From Harmothoe impar (Eukaryota > Annelida > Polychaeta > Phyllodocida > Polynoidae): DNA of 64,000 bases. The stretch covers positions 6,448,001 to 6,512,000 of the forward strand of contig OX381721.1 in the NCBI GenBank assembly GCA_947462335.1, given 5' to 3'. Shown here piece by piece: positions 54,613-64,000 of this stretch. Positions within the stretch are counted from its first letter, which is position 1. Every line of letters begins with the position of its first letter. The notes under the pieces were generated by a model. The model was given only the letters and a program-made list of their open reading frames with translations. It did no database searches and was not told where the DNA came from. The position numbers and the translations under genes were made by a program.

Positions 54613-55513
54613 CACTGCAAAAAAGGTGCTTAGGTTCTAAACATGTTTAGGTCTAAACATGTTTAAAGTCTAAACATATTACTAGGTTTGTGTCTTTGAA
54701 ACCTGATGTTTAGGAATTAAACACTTTTATTCTAAACATCTAAACATTTATATTGAATATGTTTAGATGTTTAGTATTTAAACAGTATGAAAAATTGGTG
54801 TTTAGGATGTAAACATGTAGTGTTTAGATTATAGTTTATCAGACACATACCAGATGGCAGCTCTGTGGTTGACTGTACTTTCTACAACCACTCAAATGTT
54901 ATAGTGGCTCTAAAGGTGCTTATATCTGAGTTAATCAACTTAAATTGCATGGGATACAGAAGGATAATAATGCACATTGCTGGATTCAAGGGTTGAATGC
55001 TATATCACTATGATTACGATGCAAGATACATCTGCTACATAGACACCTCTTTTAAGAACTCTAAGAATGGATATAGGATTATCTTCCCTGAAGGTCTGTT
55101 GTATTGACTCAAGGTTGTGTCTATGTTAAAATAGAGGCCTATGTGAAATAGTGATGCACATATTGCCCTAAGGGGGGGGGGGGGGGCTGCTAGAAGTCTC
55201 TTCAAGACACTATATGGAAATAAAATTATTTATTTATTTAGATATAGATAGGCCTATCTAAACATAATAATAATAATCTAGGCACACCACTTTTATCCTT
55301 AGACACCTGACATATAAACACAATAGTATACTAAATTCTTGAATTCTAAACATTTCATTGTCCTAAACACTTTGCCTTAAACACATAAATGTCTAAGCAC
55401 TGAGCTAAACATATTATAGGTCTAAACATGTTTAGAAACATATTGTGTGGACGAAAACGGGGCAGGAATGTGTTTAGGATTGTGTTTAGGATCTAAACAC
55501 CTTTTTTGCAGTG
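54613..55513. mobile_element. 901-bp TIR element with CACTGCAAAAAAGGTG ends, inserted in the satellite
   Basis: TA-CACTGCAAAAAAGGTG mirrors CACCTTTTTTGCAGTG-TA. The satellite resumes directly after the right TA, and the empty site reads CTTTG-TA-TGAGC, so the 2-bp TA duplication is secure. Both sub-terminal regions carry many copies of CTAAACATGTTTAG and CTAAACA in both orientations (54625-54840 and 55310-55500). The core has no transposase frame. Confidence 0.88.
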
Positions 55514-55687
55514 TATGAGCTACATGTGGCCTACTATTGTATAACACCAATACTGCCTGGTGAGCTGCTCTATGAGCTGCATGTGGCCTGCTATAGTATA
55601 ACACTCATGCTGCCCGGTGAGCTGCTCTATGAGCTGCATGTGGCCTGCTACAGTATAACACTCATGCTGCCCTGTGAGTTGCTGTAT

Positions 55688-55854
55688 ACTGTGAAAGTAC
55701 TTATATTCACAGGTGTAAATTTTCGCTGAGGTGGCAAAAAAGATTAATGCGTGGATATTTATCCCATACTGTAGCATATAAGAATTTCGCGGATTTCTCA
55801 TTTCCGTAAATATAGCGAAAATATATACCCAGCGAAATAAAGTATGACCACAGT
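55688..55854. mobile_element. 167-bp MITE (ACTGTGAAAGTACTT) inside the satellite, copy 1
   Basis: ACTGTGAAAGTACTTATATT...GTAAATTTTCGCT is loosely mirrored by GCGAAAATATATACCC...AAAGTATGACCACAGT. Same length and same flanks (GCTGTAT and CAGCT) as 56985-57151, so the two arose by duplication of the surrounding array rather than by two insertions. Confidence 0.75.
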
Positions 55855-56002
55855 CAGCTGCTCTATAAGCTACATGTGGCCTGCTACAGTATAACACTCA
55901 TGCTGCCCGGTGAGCTGCTATGTAAGCTAAATGTGGCCTGCTATAGTATAACACTCATGATTCCCAGTGAGCTGCAGTATGAGCTACATGTGGCCTGCTA
56001 TA

Positions 56003-56268
56003 ACTGCAATTTATTTTAAAGAATTATATTTCATCTGCCACAAGAGCATCCATGAAAAAATGACAAAAGATGGGTGTTCTGTTACTGCTACTCTTTTTCT
56101 TGGTACAATTAGAAATGTTTCAATACATTTATGCTACATTCATAAGTATCTACAACAACTTTGGTATTTTTTTCTGTAAAAAAGTGTTTACAGCACTCAT
56201 CTGTTTAAGGTAATCCATATCTCCTACTGCCCCCCCCCCTCTACCTACAGGTGGGAGACTGCACACAT
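56003..56268 (+). repeat. Segmental duplication, copy 2 (satellite-linked spacer)
   Basis: Diverged copy of 54263-54535. It replaces satellite units between two stretches of the array and ends with the same CTCTACCTACAGGTGGGAGA transition. Confidence 0.8.
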
Positions 56269-56984
56269 CAGCTGCTCTGTAAGCTACATGTGGCCTGCTA
56301 TAGTATAACACTCATGCTGCCCAGTGAGCTGCCGGGTGAGCTGCTCTATGAGCTACATGTGGCCTGCTACAGTATAACCCTCATGCTGCCCAGTGAGCTG
56401 CTCTGTAAGCTACATGTGGCCTGCTATAGTATAACACTCATGCTGCCCGGTGAGCGGCTCTGTATGAGCTACATGTGGCCTGCTATAGTATAACACTCAT
56501 GCTGCCCTGTAAGCTGCTCTATATGAGCTACATGTGGCCTGCTACAGTATAACACTCACGCTGCCCTGTGAGCTGCTCTATGAGCTACATGTGGCCTTCT
56601 ACAGTATAACACTCATGCTGCCCTGTGAGCTGCTCTGTAAGCTAAATGTGGCCTGCTACAGTATAACACTCATGCTGCCTAGTGAGCTGCTCTATGAGCT
56701 ACGTGTGGCCTGCTACAGTATGACACTCATGCTGCCCTATGAGCTGCTCTGAATGAGCTACATGTGGCCTGCTATAGTATAACACTCATGCTGCCCTGTA
56801 AGCTGCTCTATATGAGCTACATGTGGCCTGCTACAGTATAACACTCACGCTGCCCTGTGAGCTGCTCTATGAGCTACATGTGGCCTTCTACAGTATAACA
56901 CTCATGCTGCCTGGTGAGCTGGTCTGTAAGCTACATGTGGCCCGCTACAGTATAACACTCATGCTGCCTGGTGAGCTGCTGTAT

Positions 56985-57151
56985 ACTGTGAAAGAACTTA
57001 TATTCACAGGTGTAAATTTTAGCTGAGGTGGCAAAAAAGATTAATGCGCGGATATTTATCCCATACTGTAGCATATAAGAATTTCGCGGATTTTTCATTT
57101 CCGTGAATATAGCGAAAATATATACCCAGCGAAATAAAGTATGACCACAGT
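56985..57151. mobile_element. 167-bp MITE (ACTGTGAAAG) inside the satellite, copy 2
   Basis: It differs from 55688-55854 at only a few positions and lies in the same position relative to the satellite unit. Confidence 0.75.
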
Positions 57152-57546
57152 CAGCTACATGTGGCCTGCTACAGTATGACACCCATGCTGCCCCGTGAGC
57201 TGCTCTCTATAAGCTACATGTGGCCTGCTACAGTATAACACTCATGCTGCCCAGTGAGCTGCTCTGTATGAGCTACATGTGGCCTGCTATAGTATAACAC
57301 TCATGCTGCACAGTGAGCTGCTCTATAAGCTACATGTGGCCTGCTATAGTATGGCACTCATGCTGCCTGGTGAGCTGCTCTGTATGAGCTACATGTGACC
57401 TACTATTGTATAACACTCATGCTGCCCAGTGAGCTGCTCTATGAGCTACATGTGGCCTGCTACAGTATAACACTCATGCTGCCCAGTCAGCTGCTCTATG
57501 AGCTACATGTGGCCTGCTACAGTATAACACTCATGCTGCCCAGTGA

Positions 57547-57861
57547 GGCCAAATTTAAAAAAATAGATGTGTTTCAGTTAACCCGACCCTACCTTGCAAA
57601 ACAGGGCCGACCCTAGACATTTTTATGCAATTTTGAAAAGAAATATTTATATTTTGGGCACATTTTGGGGCTATTTAAGGGTCAATCGGATAGTTCACGA
57701 GTCGAGGTGGTCATCAGCGAGGGGGCATTGTAGTTTGTGAGTCGATTTCTGGGTACTTTCCAGGCTAAAGTAAAAAAGAAAATTAAAAAGAAAAAAATCC
57801 GACCTACCTACCCTAGATTTTCAGACCATGTAACCTGAAACACACCTTTTTTTTTTTGGCC
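57547..57861. mobile_element. PIF/Harbinger-type MITE, copy 2, with TGA duplication inside a satellite unit
   Basis: The ends are GGCCAAATTTAAAAAA and CCTGAAACACACCT, T-run, GGCC. TGA flanks both sides (57544-57546 and 57862-57864), and joining the flanks restores the normal satellite text CAGTGAGCTG. It is an inverted relative of 20699-20993. The interior carries GAGTCGAGGTGG and GTAGTTTGTGAGTCGA. Confidence 0.9.
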
Positions 57862-57930
57862 TGAGCTGGTCTATAAGCTACATGTGGCCTTCTATAGTAT
57901 AACACTCATGCTGCCTAGTGAGCTGTCCCA

Positions 57931-58975
57931 AGTGACTCTGCTGTACCGCATCGTCCGTGTCCGATACTTCCCTTACATGCCCACAGATACACTCAACTGC
58001 AGCCACCCTGATACACCTCTGGCTTAGTTTCACCAGGTCGATCCAAGTTGTATGACAGGGTGCAATCTCTGACCGGCATGAGAGAAATGGCCAGGAAAGC
58101 TAATGGGTGTTTTATCACTTAATATTACTAATTTTGTCCTACTATCCATGTTTTTCTTTAAATAAGCCATTTTCTATCATGCCGGTCCCAGATTGTACCC
58201 AGTCAGAGATTGTACCCGGTCAGAGATTGACCCCAGTCACAGACCATCAAGTTGGTTGATCTAATCTGGTAATTTGTTCAGACTTAGTCCCTCTGCCCTC
58301 ACTTACACCTAGGCTGCCTGCAGGGCTGCTCCCCAAACAATCATATCATGTGGTACTCAGTTTCTGGGCCTCATAGATAGTTTCACCAAAAATGTATTGC
58401 CCCTTCAAATGCAGTCATTGTAAATAGAGCCTTGCTCCCCCAAAGCACTTATGTGCATGTTTAATGAAAAGCATCCTGTGATATTTTTTCTCTGTTAGTA
58501 TAGCTGAATATTATCTTAATCTGATTTACTGTATTATATTGTATTGAACTGTATTGTATTATCTTGTATGTTATCATATCAATGTCTCTCGACAGACCAT
58601 ACTATATTTTGTCCTGACAAACAGGGTCTAAGACAAAAAAAAAAGTACGCCCTCACCCTGTAAATACCCATTTTTGTTCATTTGTCATACTTCATGGTTT
58701 GCACATCACGCACATCAGGGATGTGGTAAGCAATCTCAAACAGGCCGGGGGCTGAAATGAATTCGGACCCTTTTTTAGCACTTTTTACTTGACCTTCTTC
58801 TTCGCGGTTGGTTAAACGTTTTGGGGACATGCCTCCCTCTCCTTAGTCTCAATCAGACCTAGATGGAACTATCTAGGTCTGAAAACCACCGGTCCATTCT
58901 GCAGGCTTCTCCCGGCAGATCCCAAACTGCTCAAAAAGGGAATACTGTAGAGGTCGAGGAAAACTTAGTCATTGG
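57931..58975. other. Intergenic DNA with short tandem blocks
   Basis: 58190-58245 has AGATTGTACCCAGTCAG repeated three times. 58740-58970 may be the body of the tRNA-like SINE on the minus strand. No protein gene seen. Confidence 0.4.
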
Positions 58976-59049
58976 ATCAGCCTGGAATCGAACCACAGAC
59001 CTCTCGCACCGGTGAAAAGGGATCTAACCGTTACACTACCAACCTATGT
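58976..59049 (-). repeat. tRNA-Glu-like head of a SINE, or tRNA pseudogene
   Basis: On the minus strand it has an A-box-like TAGTGTAACGG, then GTTAGATC, an anticodon region TTTTCAC (UUC, Glu) and a perfect B box GGTTCGATTCC. The acceptor ends do not pair and the anticodon stem is weak, so it is not a working tRNA. Such tRNA-derived heads are typical of SINEs, whose body would extend to lower coordinates. Confidence 0.6.
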
Positions 59050-60049
59050 CTGACTATTCTCCGCTCCCTACGTTACTGGATCGGTATGGTGCAGAGGGGG
59101 AGGATTACCCAGGTGTTTCACCCCTTTGGGCTCTCCACCAGGGTATGGGGAATCCGACCCCTACACTACTGACATTTGATGTCCCCAATCACAGTCGTAC
59201 ACACATCGACAGTCGACTGGCCTGTAATTACTACAGGCCAGTACAAACTACCCTCTTTCTGTCCACCCTCTCCTGCCGTAGTTGCCACACCCCTACACAT
59301 GTAGGTGCTGCTCCGGCTATTGGATATGGGACAGCCTGTACAGGGGCGGGGCACTCATCACACCATGTGACACCATGTACCGGTAACTAGCCACTCACCC
59401 AAGCAGCATCTATGTGGATAGCATGCATTAATGCATCATGCCCATTGTCGTCATGATGCATGGATGCAGCCCTGTCAGTGCTGCATTCCAGCATCATGTT
59501 GTCGACACTTTTCCTTTTTCTTTTTTTTTAAATTTAAAATTCATACCTTTCTAGGGGGATGTTTTTCTTTAAATAAAATACCTGCCTTGTCAATACATGT
59601 GACCAATCCATGTTTTACATCAATCATTCATGACGTTGCTTGTGTGTTGTACAGTATGTTGTGTTCATACATAGACTTTGACTTTTGGCTGTGAGAGATG
59701 TGACAGACTGTTAAGGTTAGCTAACTTGTATAGTTTCTACAGTATGAGTTTTTATAAATGAATGCGGACATTAAAAAATATCAACCCTCCCTTATGATGA
59801 CTCCTAAAGCTTGTAGTAAAGGGTCAGTATAATGCACAAATGCCCCGATTAGTTTCTCGCTGGTGCGGCATTGGTACATTATGCCATCCCTAGAGGACTT
59901 AACACATAGGCCTTATGAGCTGCACCTTGCCCCCCCCCCCCCTGTACAGGCTCCCCCCTGTTGGATACCCAGCTCACCACGCCCCCTACCGCCGGCAGGA
60001 GTAACCAGCAGCGTGCAGCGCTGTATACTCCCCTGGGTGTGTTGGGGAT
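59050..60049. other. Intergenic DNA with GCATGATGC-family remnants
   Basis: Remnants at about 59395-59505 (GCATTAATGCATCATGCCC, GTCATGATGCATGGATGCAG) and 59815-59900. A C-run lies at 59929-59942. No gene. Confidence 0.4.
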
Positions 60050-60400
60050 GGGGATGGGGGTCTCCATGTCGCATGTCCATTCCAAGAAATGGCCATGTCA
60101 CATTCTATATCGCTAAATAATAATGACCCTGGTCGATTTTAAGAAATATCCATGTCCCCTATCACTAAAGCTTTAAGCCACTAGGCCTCGTGTTGCTTGT
60201 CAATATTAAGAAAAGGCCACGTTGCTACAAACACATGTACTTGTATGAGGGTCTGGATGGGGGGGGGGGGGGGGTCCCCATGTTACATGTCGATTTTAAG
60301 AAATGCTCATGTCGCCATGTCCATTTAAAGAAATGGCAATGTCCCATATTACTAAGGCTCAAGGTGCCCATGTCGCCATGTTGATTTTAGGGGTCGACCA
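60050..60400 (+). repeat. Degenerate tandem repeat (GTCGATTTTAAGAAATG)
   Basis: CATGTCGCATGTCCATTCC, GGTCGATTTTAAGAAATATC, GTCGATTTTAAGAAATGCTC and GTCCATTTAAAGAAATGGC recur four or five times. An inverted fragment lies at 62600-62695. The GTGTCG/AATTTTA motifs resemble those inside the nested element at 17913-18123. A long G-run lies at 60258-60274. Confidence 0.6.
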
Positions 60401-60431
60401 ACATTGTACATTGGACGTGTACATGTATACT

Positions 60432-61640
60432 ACTCTGTGAGCTGCTCTGTGAGCTGCTCTGTGAGCTGATCTGTGAGCTGCTCTGTGAGCTGAGCTGTGA
60501 GCTGCTCTGTGAGCCGCTCCAGAGCCGCTGTGTAAGCTGCTCTGTGAGCTGCTCTGTGAGCTGCTCTGTGAGCTGCTCTGTGAGCTGCTGTGTGAGCTGC
60601 TGTGTGGGTTGCTGTGAGCTGCTGTGTGAGCTGCTCTTGATGAGCTGCTGTGTAAGCTGCTGTGTGAGCTGCTGTGTGAGCTGCTGTGTGAGCTGCTGTG
60701 TGAGCTGCTGTGTGAGCTGCTGTGTGAGCTGCTGTGTGAGCTGCTGTGTGAGCTGCTGTGTGAGCTGCTGTGTGAGCTGCTGTGTGAGCTGCTGTGTGAG
60801 CTGCTCTGTGAGCTGCTCTGTGAACTGCTCTGTGAGCTGCTCTGTGAGCTGTTCTAAGACCTGTTCCGTGAGCTGCTCTGTGTGCTGCTCTATGCGCTGC
60901 TCTGTGAGCTGCTCTTTGTGCTGCTCTATGAGCTGCTCTGTGTGCTGCTCTTGACGAATTGCTGTGTGTGCTGCTGTGTGTGCTGCTCTATGAGCTGCTG
61001 TGTGAGCTGCTGTGTGAGCTGCTGTGTGAGTTGCTCTGTGAGCTGCTGTGTGAGCTGTTGTGTGAGCTGCTGTGTGAGCTGCTGTGTGTGCTGCTCTTTG
61101 AGCTGCTCTGTGAGCTGCTCTGTGAGCTGCTCTATGAGCTGCTCTGTGAGCTGCTCTGTGAGCTGCTCTAAGTGAGCTGCTGTGTGAGCTGCTGTGTGAG
61201 TTGCTGTGAGCTGCTGTGTGAGCTGCTCTTGATGAGCTGCTGTGTAAGCTGCTGTGTGAGCTGCTGTGTGAGCTGCTGTGTGAGCTGCTGTGTGAGCTGC
61301 TCTGTGAGCTGTTCTAAGACCTGTTCTGTGAGCTGCTCTGTGTGCTGCTCTGTGAGCTGCTCTGTGAGCTGGTCTGTGAGTTGCTCTGTGTGCTGCTCTG
61401 TGTGCTGCTCTGTGAGCTGCTCTGTGAGCTGCTCTCTGTGCTGCTCTGTGTGCTGCTCTGTGTGCTGCTCTGTGTGCTGCTCTGTGAGCTGCTCTGTGAG
61501 CTGCTCTCTGTGCTGCTCTCTGTGCTGCTCTGTGTGCTGCTCTGTGAGCTGCTCTGTGAGCTGCTCTATGTACTACTCTGTGAGCTGCTCTGTGTGCTGC
61601 TCTGTGAGCTGCTATGTGAGCTGCTCCGGTTGAGTTGCTC
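60432..61640 (+). repeat. 12-bp minisatellite (GAGCTGCTSTGT)n, about 100 units
   Basis: Uninterrupted repetition of GAGCTGCTGTGT and GAGCTGCTCTGT with variants (GTGCTGCTCTGT, AAGACCTGTTCT). Because the unit is four codons, all frames that avoid stops stay open for long stretches: SCSV and CELL repeats on the plus strand, AAHR repeats for about 249 codons on the minus strand. These are consequences of the repeat. A larger duplicated block (GTGAGTTGCTGTGAGCTG, then CTTGATGAGCTGC) recurs at about 60600-60650 and 61195-61240. Confidence 0.95.
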
Positions 61641-61885
61641 CGGGGGTACACCTGTATACAGTGTCCAGTCCCCACCTGCCCCCTAGTGTCCTGGTCCCGT
61701 CTGCTTGTGGTGCTGACTCGGCCTCACCTGTACAAGGTATCATGTCTCACCTCTGTACACGTTGACCATGAGCTGCTCCCCCGCCCGGCCGGAGCTGCTC
61801 CTGCAGGCTGTGGTCACCTACGCGGGTAGCGGCGAGCAGCTCGGGCTGTGGGGCCGGGTGTGGGGCAGGCACGGCTCACTTAGCG
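61641..61885 (+). other. GC-rich flank of the satellite, no supported gene
   Basis: A plus-strand frame begins near 61762 and reads through GC-rich sequence (GELLLQAVVTYAGSG-like text) into the following TIR element, where it stops. No splice signal or domain is recognised. GAGCTGCTC motifs persist here, so it is probably satellite-derived. Confidence 0.4.
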
Positions 61886-62313
61886 GGGGCATGCTCCCCG
61901 GGGGGCCACTCCCTCAGATTTGGATACCATGTGTGAACACGATTTCAAGGGAAAGGGTCCGTTTTTGGGTCCTTGGCACGGGCCCGCAAGGGTCCTTGAT
62001 AAGGGGTGATCTTTGAGCAGATTTAGGGAGAAAGGGGTACATTTTAAGAGCTTTAAAGGGTAATTTTTACATTGTTTTCCTATAATATTTCTTGGTCACC
62101 CTTGAGAAGTGGATATTTTTCAGGATCACCCGTAATTAGGGTATATTTTCCAGGTTCATCTGTGATTTAGGTCTGTTTTCTGGCTAATTTTCCTTTGAAA
62201 AGGGGATGTATTTTGAAAAGTTCGCCCCTTGATAAGGGTACCAGATTCGAGGTGATGTTCACACATAGTGACTATAGGAAAGATAGGGAGTGGCCCCCCC
62301 TGGGGGCATGCTG
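61886..62313. mobile_element. TIR element with GGGGGGCCACTCCCT ends
   Basis: GCATGCTCCCCGGGGGG then CCACTCCCT and ATGTGTGAACA at the left mirror TGTTCACACATAGTGA, AGGGAGTGGCCCCCC then TGGGGGCATGC at the right. The interior has the runs AAGGGTCC, AAAGGGGTAC and CACCCTTGAG repeated in both orientations. Non-coding; target duplication unclear. Confidence 0.7.
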
Positions 62314-62951
62314 CAGGGCCGGCGGTAGGAGTAGGAGACACCGGTCAGTCTGCACACTTAACTGCTCACCACTCCCTCCCTCCCACCTACACTGAGCTGC
62401 TCCCGACATGCTCCCCACTAGTACTCCCTCCTGACGGCCACAGGCTGCTCCCTACCTACCTGCATGCATGCGGCGGGGACAGGAGCTGGTCAGTCCGCCC
62501 ACCTGACTGCTCCCCTCCCACCCTGAGTTACTCGTGAGTTGCTCCCCCGCCAGTTCTCACTACCTGCCTGACCCTCCTATATGGCTCTAGACCCCTAAAT
62601 TCGATATGGCGACATGGGCATTTCTTAAAATCGACATGCGACATGAGGCTTATTGACAGGGGACATGGACATTTCTTAAAATTGACATGGGACATGGGGA
62701 TCCCCCCATCAAGGGCCCCTCCTATGGCTGTGTGCGGCCTCTTACACCAGGCTGCTTACCTGTGGCGGCAGGAGGAGCAGGAGTTGGTCAGTGCGTCTAC
62801 TTCACTCCTCCCATCCACACCGAGCTGCTCGTGAGGTGCTCGCTACTAGTGCTCACTGCCCTGACCCACCTGCTATGTGCATGGGCCGTCCTACAGTGCA
62901 TGCCTCCCCCGGCAGTCCACCCGGCCTTGAGTCTTAGCGCTGCGGGGAATA
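62314..62951. other. GC-rich repeat-derived DNA, no supported gene
   Basis: Scattered ACTGAGCTGCTCC-type blocks and a fragment of the GTCGATTTTAAGAAATG repeat (62600-62695, inverted). Several overlapping frames exist on the plus strand, all Pro/Cys/Leu-rich with no domain. Confidence 0.4.
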
Positions 62952-62961
62952 CTCACACACA

Positions 62962-63001
<40 letters not shown>
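62952..63001. repeat. (CA)n microsatellite
   Basis: About 50 bases of CA repeats with two CTCACA interruptions at the left end. Confidence 0.97.
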
Positions 63002-63004
<3 letters not shown>

Positions 63005-63829
63005 TGAGCTGCTGGTGAGCTGATGATGAGTTGTGAGCAGCTCAGCGCGGGACCTACCACGGCCCACCCACACCTCCCCACCACTACAGCCACCACTACA
63101 GCCTCTAGCGCCGTAACCCTCACACCAACCACACCACACGGACTTACAACCACACAAGGGAGGCTTTAACACCAACAAATCAAGGTGCGGTAGCTGTTAC
63201 TTTGTTATCTTGTTCATCCTCTTTGTGATCCTGTTTGTTGTTATACCATTGGAGTACTTGCCTACGTTGAGAGTGGGGGAGGTGGTGATGGGTTTAGAGT
63301 TGGCCGGCGGCGGGACCTGCGGCCTCCCCAGGCCGTCCCCTCAGGTGTAGTGGTCAGCACTAGGTAAGGACCCCTGACAACCACCACCCACAATAAGTAC
63401 TAATAAATCCATCCTTTTTTTTCTTTCTTTTTTAAAATAATTTTTATTATGGTATATCTAGTATAGTATGTAAATACATACAACTAGAATCTGGCTTGCT
63501 ATGATACCGATCTGCAGCCCAGTCCTATTATTAGGCTTCATTAAACGCTGAACACTTTGGTGGTTGGAACACAAGTGGCTACTATGCCACTTTTAGATTC
63601 ACTAGTTTGGGCCACAAACCTGCTGCTAACAACACTTTTCTCATTTAATAGATTAGACTAGGTCAACTGACATAATTCCGAATGACTCGCTGAGATCCCT
63701 CCAGTGGTGAGAAAGGAGGGTGTTAGTCGTCCACAAGTCGCTTTCTCAGTTTCAGTTTTTTCGCACTGCGACATACCTGGCCATATCCGGGACCTTGTAA
63801 GAGTGTGACCACATCGGTAACCCTTTGAG
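63002..63829. other. Intergenic DNA, no recognised feature
   Basis: CCACC/ACAACC-rich patch at 63055-63180, then low-copy sequence with a T-run at 63413-63433. No gene or repeat family recognised. Confidence 0.4.
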
Positions 63830-64000
63830 GTCAGCTTAGCTTTGTCTTTGTTTTAGAAATGCACCGTTGGCGTATATGTTCAGAGGTGTATGAACCCTGT
63901 AGGGTGAGGCTGATGCGCTCCCACAAGGTCGGCATGATGCATGAATGCAATGCTAGCGTGATACTGACCATGACTGTATTCACGCATCTTTACGACAAAG
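63830..64000. mobile_element. GCATGATGC-family element, cut by the window edge
   Basis: GTAGGGTGAGGCTGATGCG, CCACAAGGTCGGCATGATGC, ATGAATGCAATGCTAGCGTG and ATTCACGCATC follow the family order. The right end lies outside the window. Confidence 0.55.

Larger units (their letters stand above)
54536..57930 (+). repeat. 57-bp satellite array, interrupted by transposons
   Basis: The unit is GAGCTGCTCTATGAGCTACA, TGTGGCCTGCTACAGTATAA, CACTCATGCTGCCCAGT (57 bp). Units lie at 54536-54612, 55514-55687, 55855-55995, 56265-56984, 57152-57546 and 57862-57930, about 28 in total. As 57 is a multiple of three, several frames stay open and would encode 19-residue repeats (LHVACYSITLMLPSELLYE); these are not genes. 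The gaps are filled by a TIR element, two copies of a 167-bp MITE, a duplicated spacer and a Harbinger MITE. Confidence 0.92.

Noticed and set aside
56251..57026. Plus-strand frames with 19-residue repeats
   Set aside because: They are translations of the 57-bp satellite, broken at every transposon insertion and without conserved start or stop.
58976..59049. Functional tRNA-Glu gene
   Set aside because: The B box is perfect and the anticodon region reads UUC, but acceptor and anticodon stems do not pair.
60432..61640. Resemblance to immunoglobulin switch-region repeats (GAGCT-rich)
   Set aside because: The similarity is a shared short motif only; no immunoglobulin sequence is present.
60926..61675. 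Minus-strand frame of about 249 codons (AAHR repeats)
   Set aside because: It is the reverse strand of a 12-bp minisatellite; the unit is a multiple of three so frames stay open automatically.

Overview
This is animal nuclear DNA, almost certainly from a marine invertebrate; I cannot place it more precisely. It holds one probable host exon with a poly(A) signal, an intact animal-type LINE, many miniature inverted-repeat DNA elements (MITEs) and several minisatellites. There are no operons, bacterial genes, rRNA genes or CRISPR arrays. Nearly every open frame outside the LINE is a by-product of repeats or of biased base composition.

Layout. At 79-1377 lies the last coding exon of an unrecognised Ser/Pro-rich, probably nuclear protein, with its 3' end. 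From 1.6 to 5.2 kb there is pyrimidine/purine-biased low-complexity DNA and a LINE 3' tail. From 5.7 to 8.2 kb there is a 2.5-kb fold-back DNA element with arms of about 0.5 kb, next to a decayed LINE reverse-transcriptase fragment. From 8.6 to 22.4 kb, and again from 28 to 54 kb, dispersed repeats and MITEs are packed closely, often one inside another. From 54.2 to 57.9 kb there is a 57-bp satellite broken up by transposons. From 60.4 to 61.6 kb there is a 12-bp satellite. The right end holds further fold-back repeats and a (CA)n tract.

The main gene content is a near-complete non-LTR retrotransposon at about 22.4-27.9 kb. ORF1 encodes a coiled coil, an RRM-like nucleic-acid-binding module and, unexpectedly, a complete NADAR domain (YbiA/DUF1768-like; a family linked to NAD/ADP-ribose chemistry and removal of ADP-ribose from guanosine). 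A Pro/Thr/Ser-rich, basic tail follows in a shifted frame beyond a 12-C run. ORF2 is an uninterrupted 946-residue endonuclease plus reverse transcriptase. In a normal LINE cycle ORF1p coats the RNA while ORF2p nicks the target and reverse-transcribes. A NADAR domain on the RNA-binding protein would add an ADP-ribose or nucleotide-processing activity to that particle. This is the most interesting system in the window.

The repeats show clear transposition histories: 3-bp TNA duplications typical of PIF/Harbinger, 2-bp TA duplications on elements sharing CACTG termini, a 6-bp duplication on an element nested inside another, and a minisatellite that appears to have grown from the hairpin of a dispersed element.
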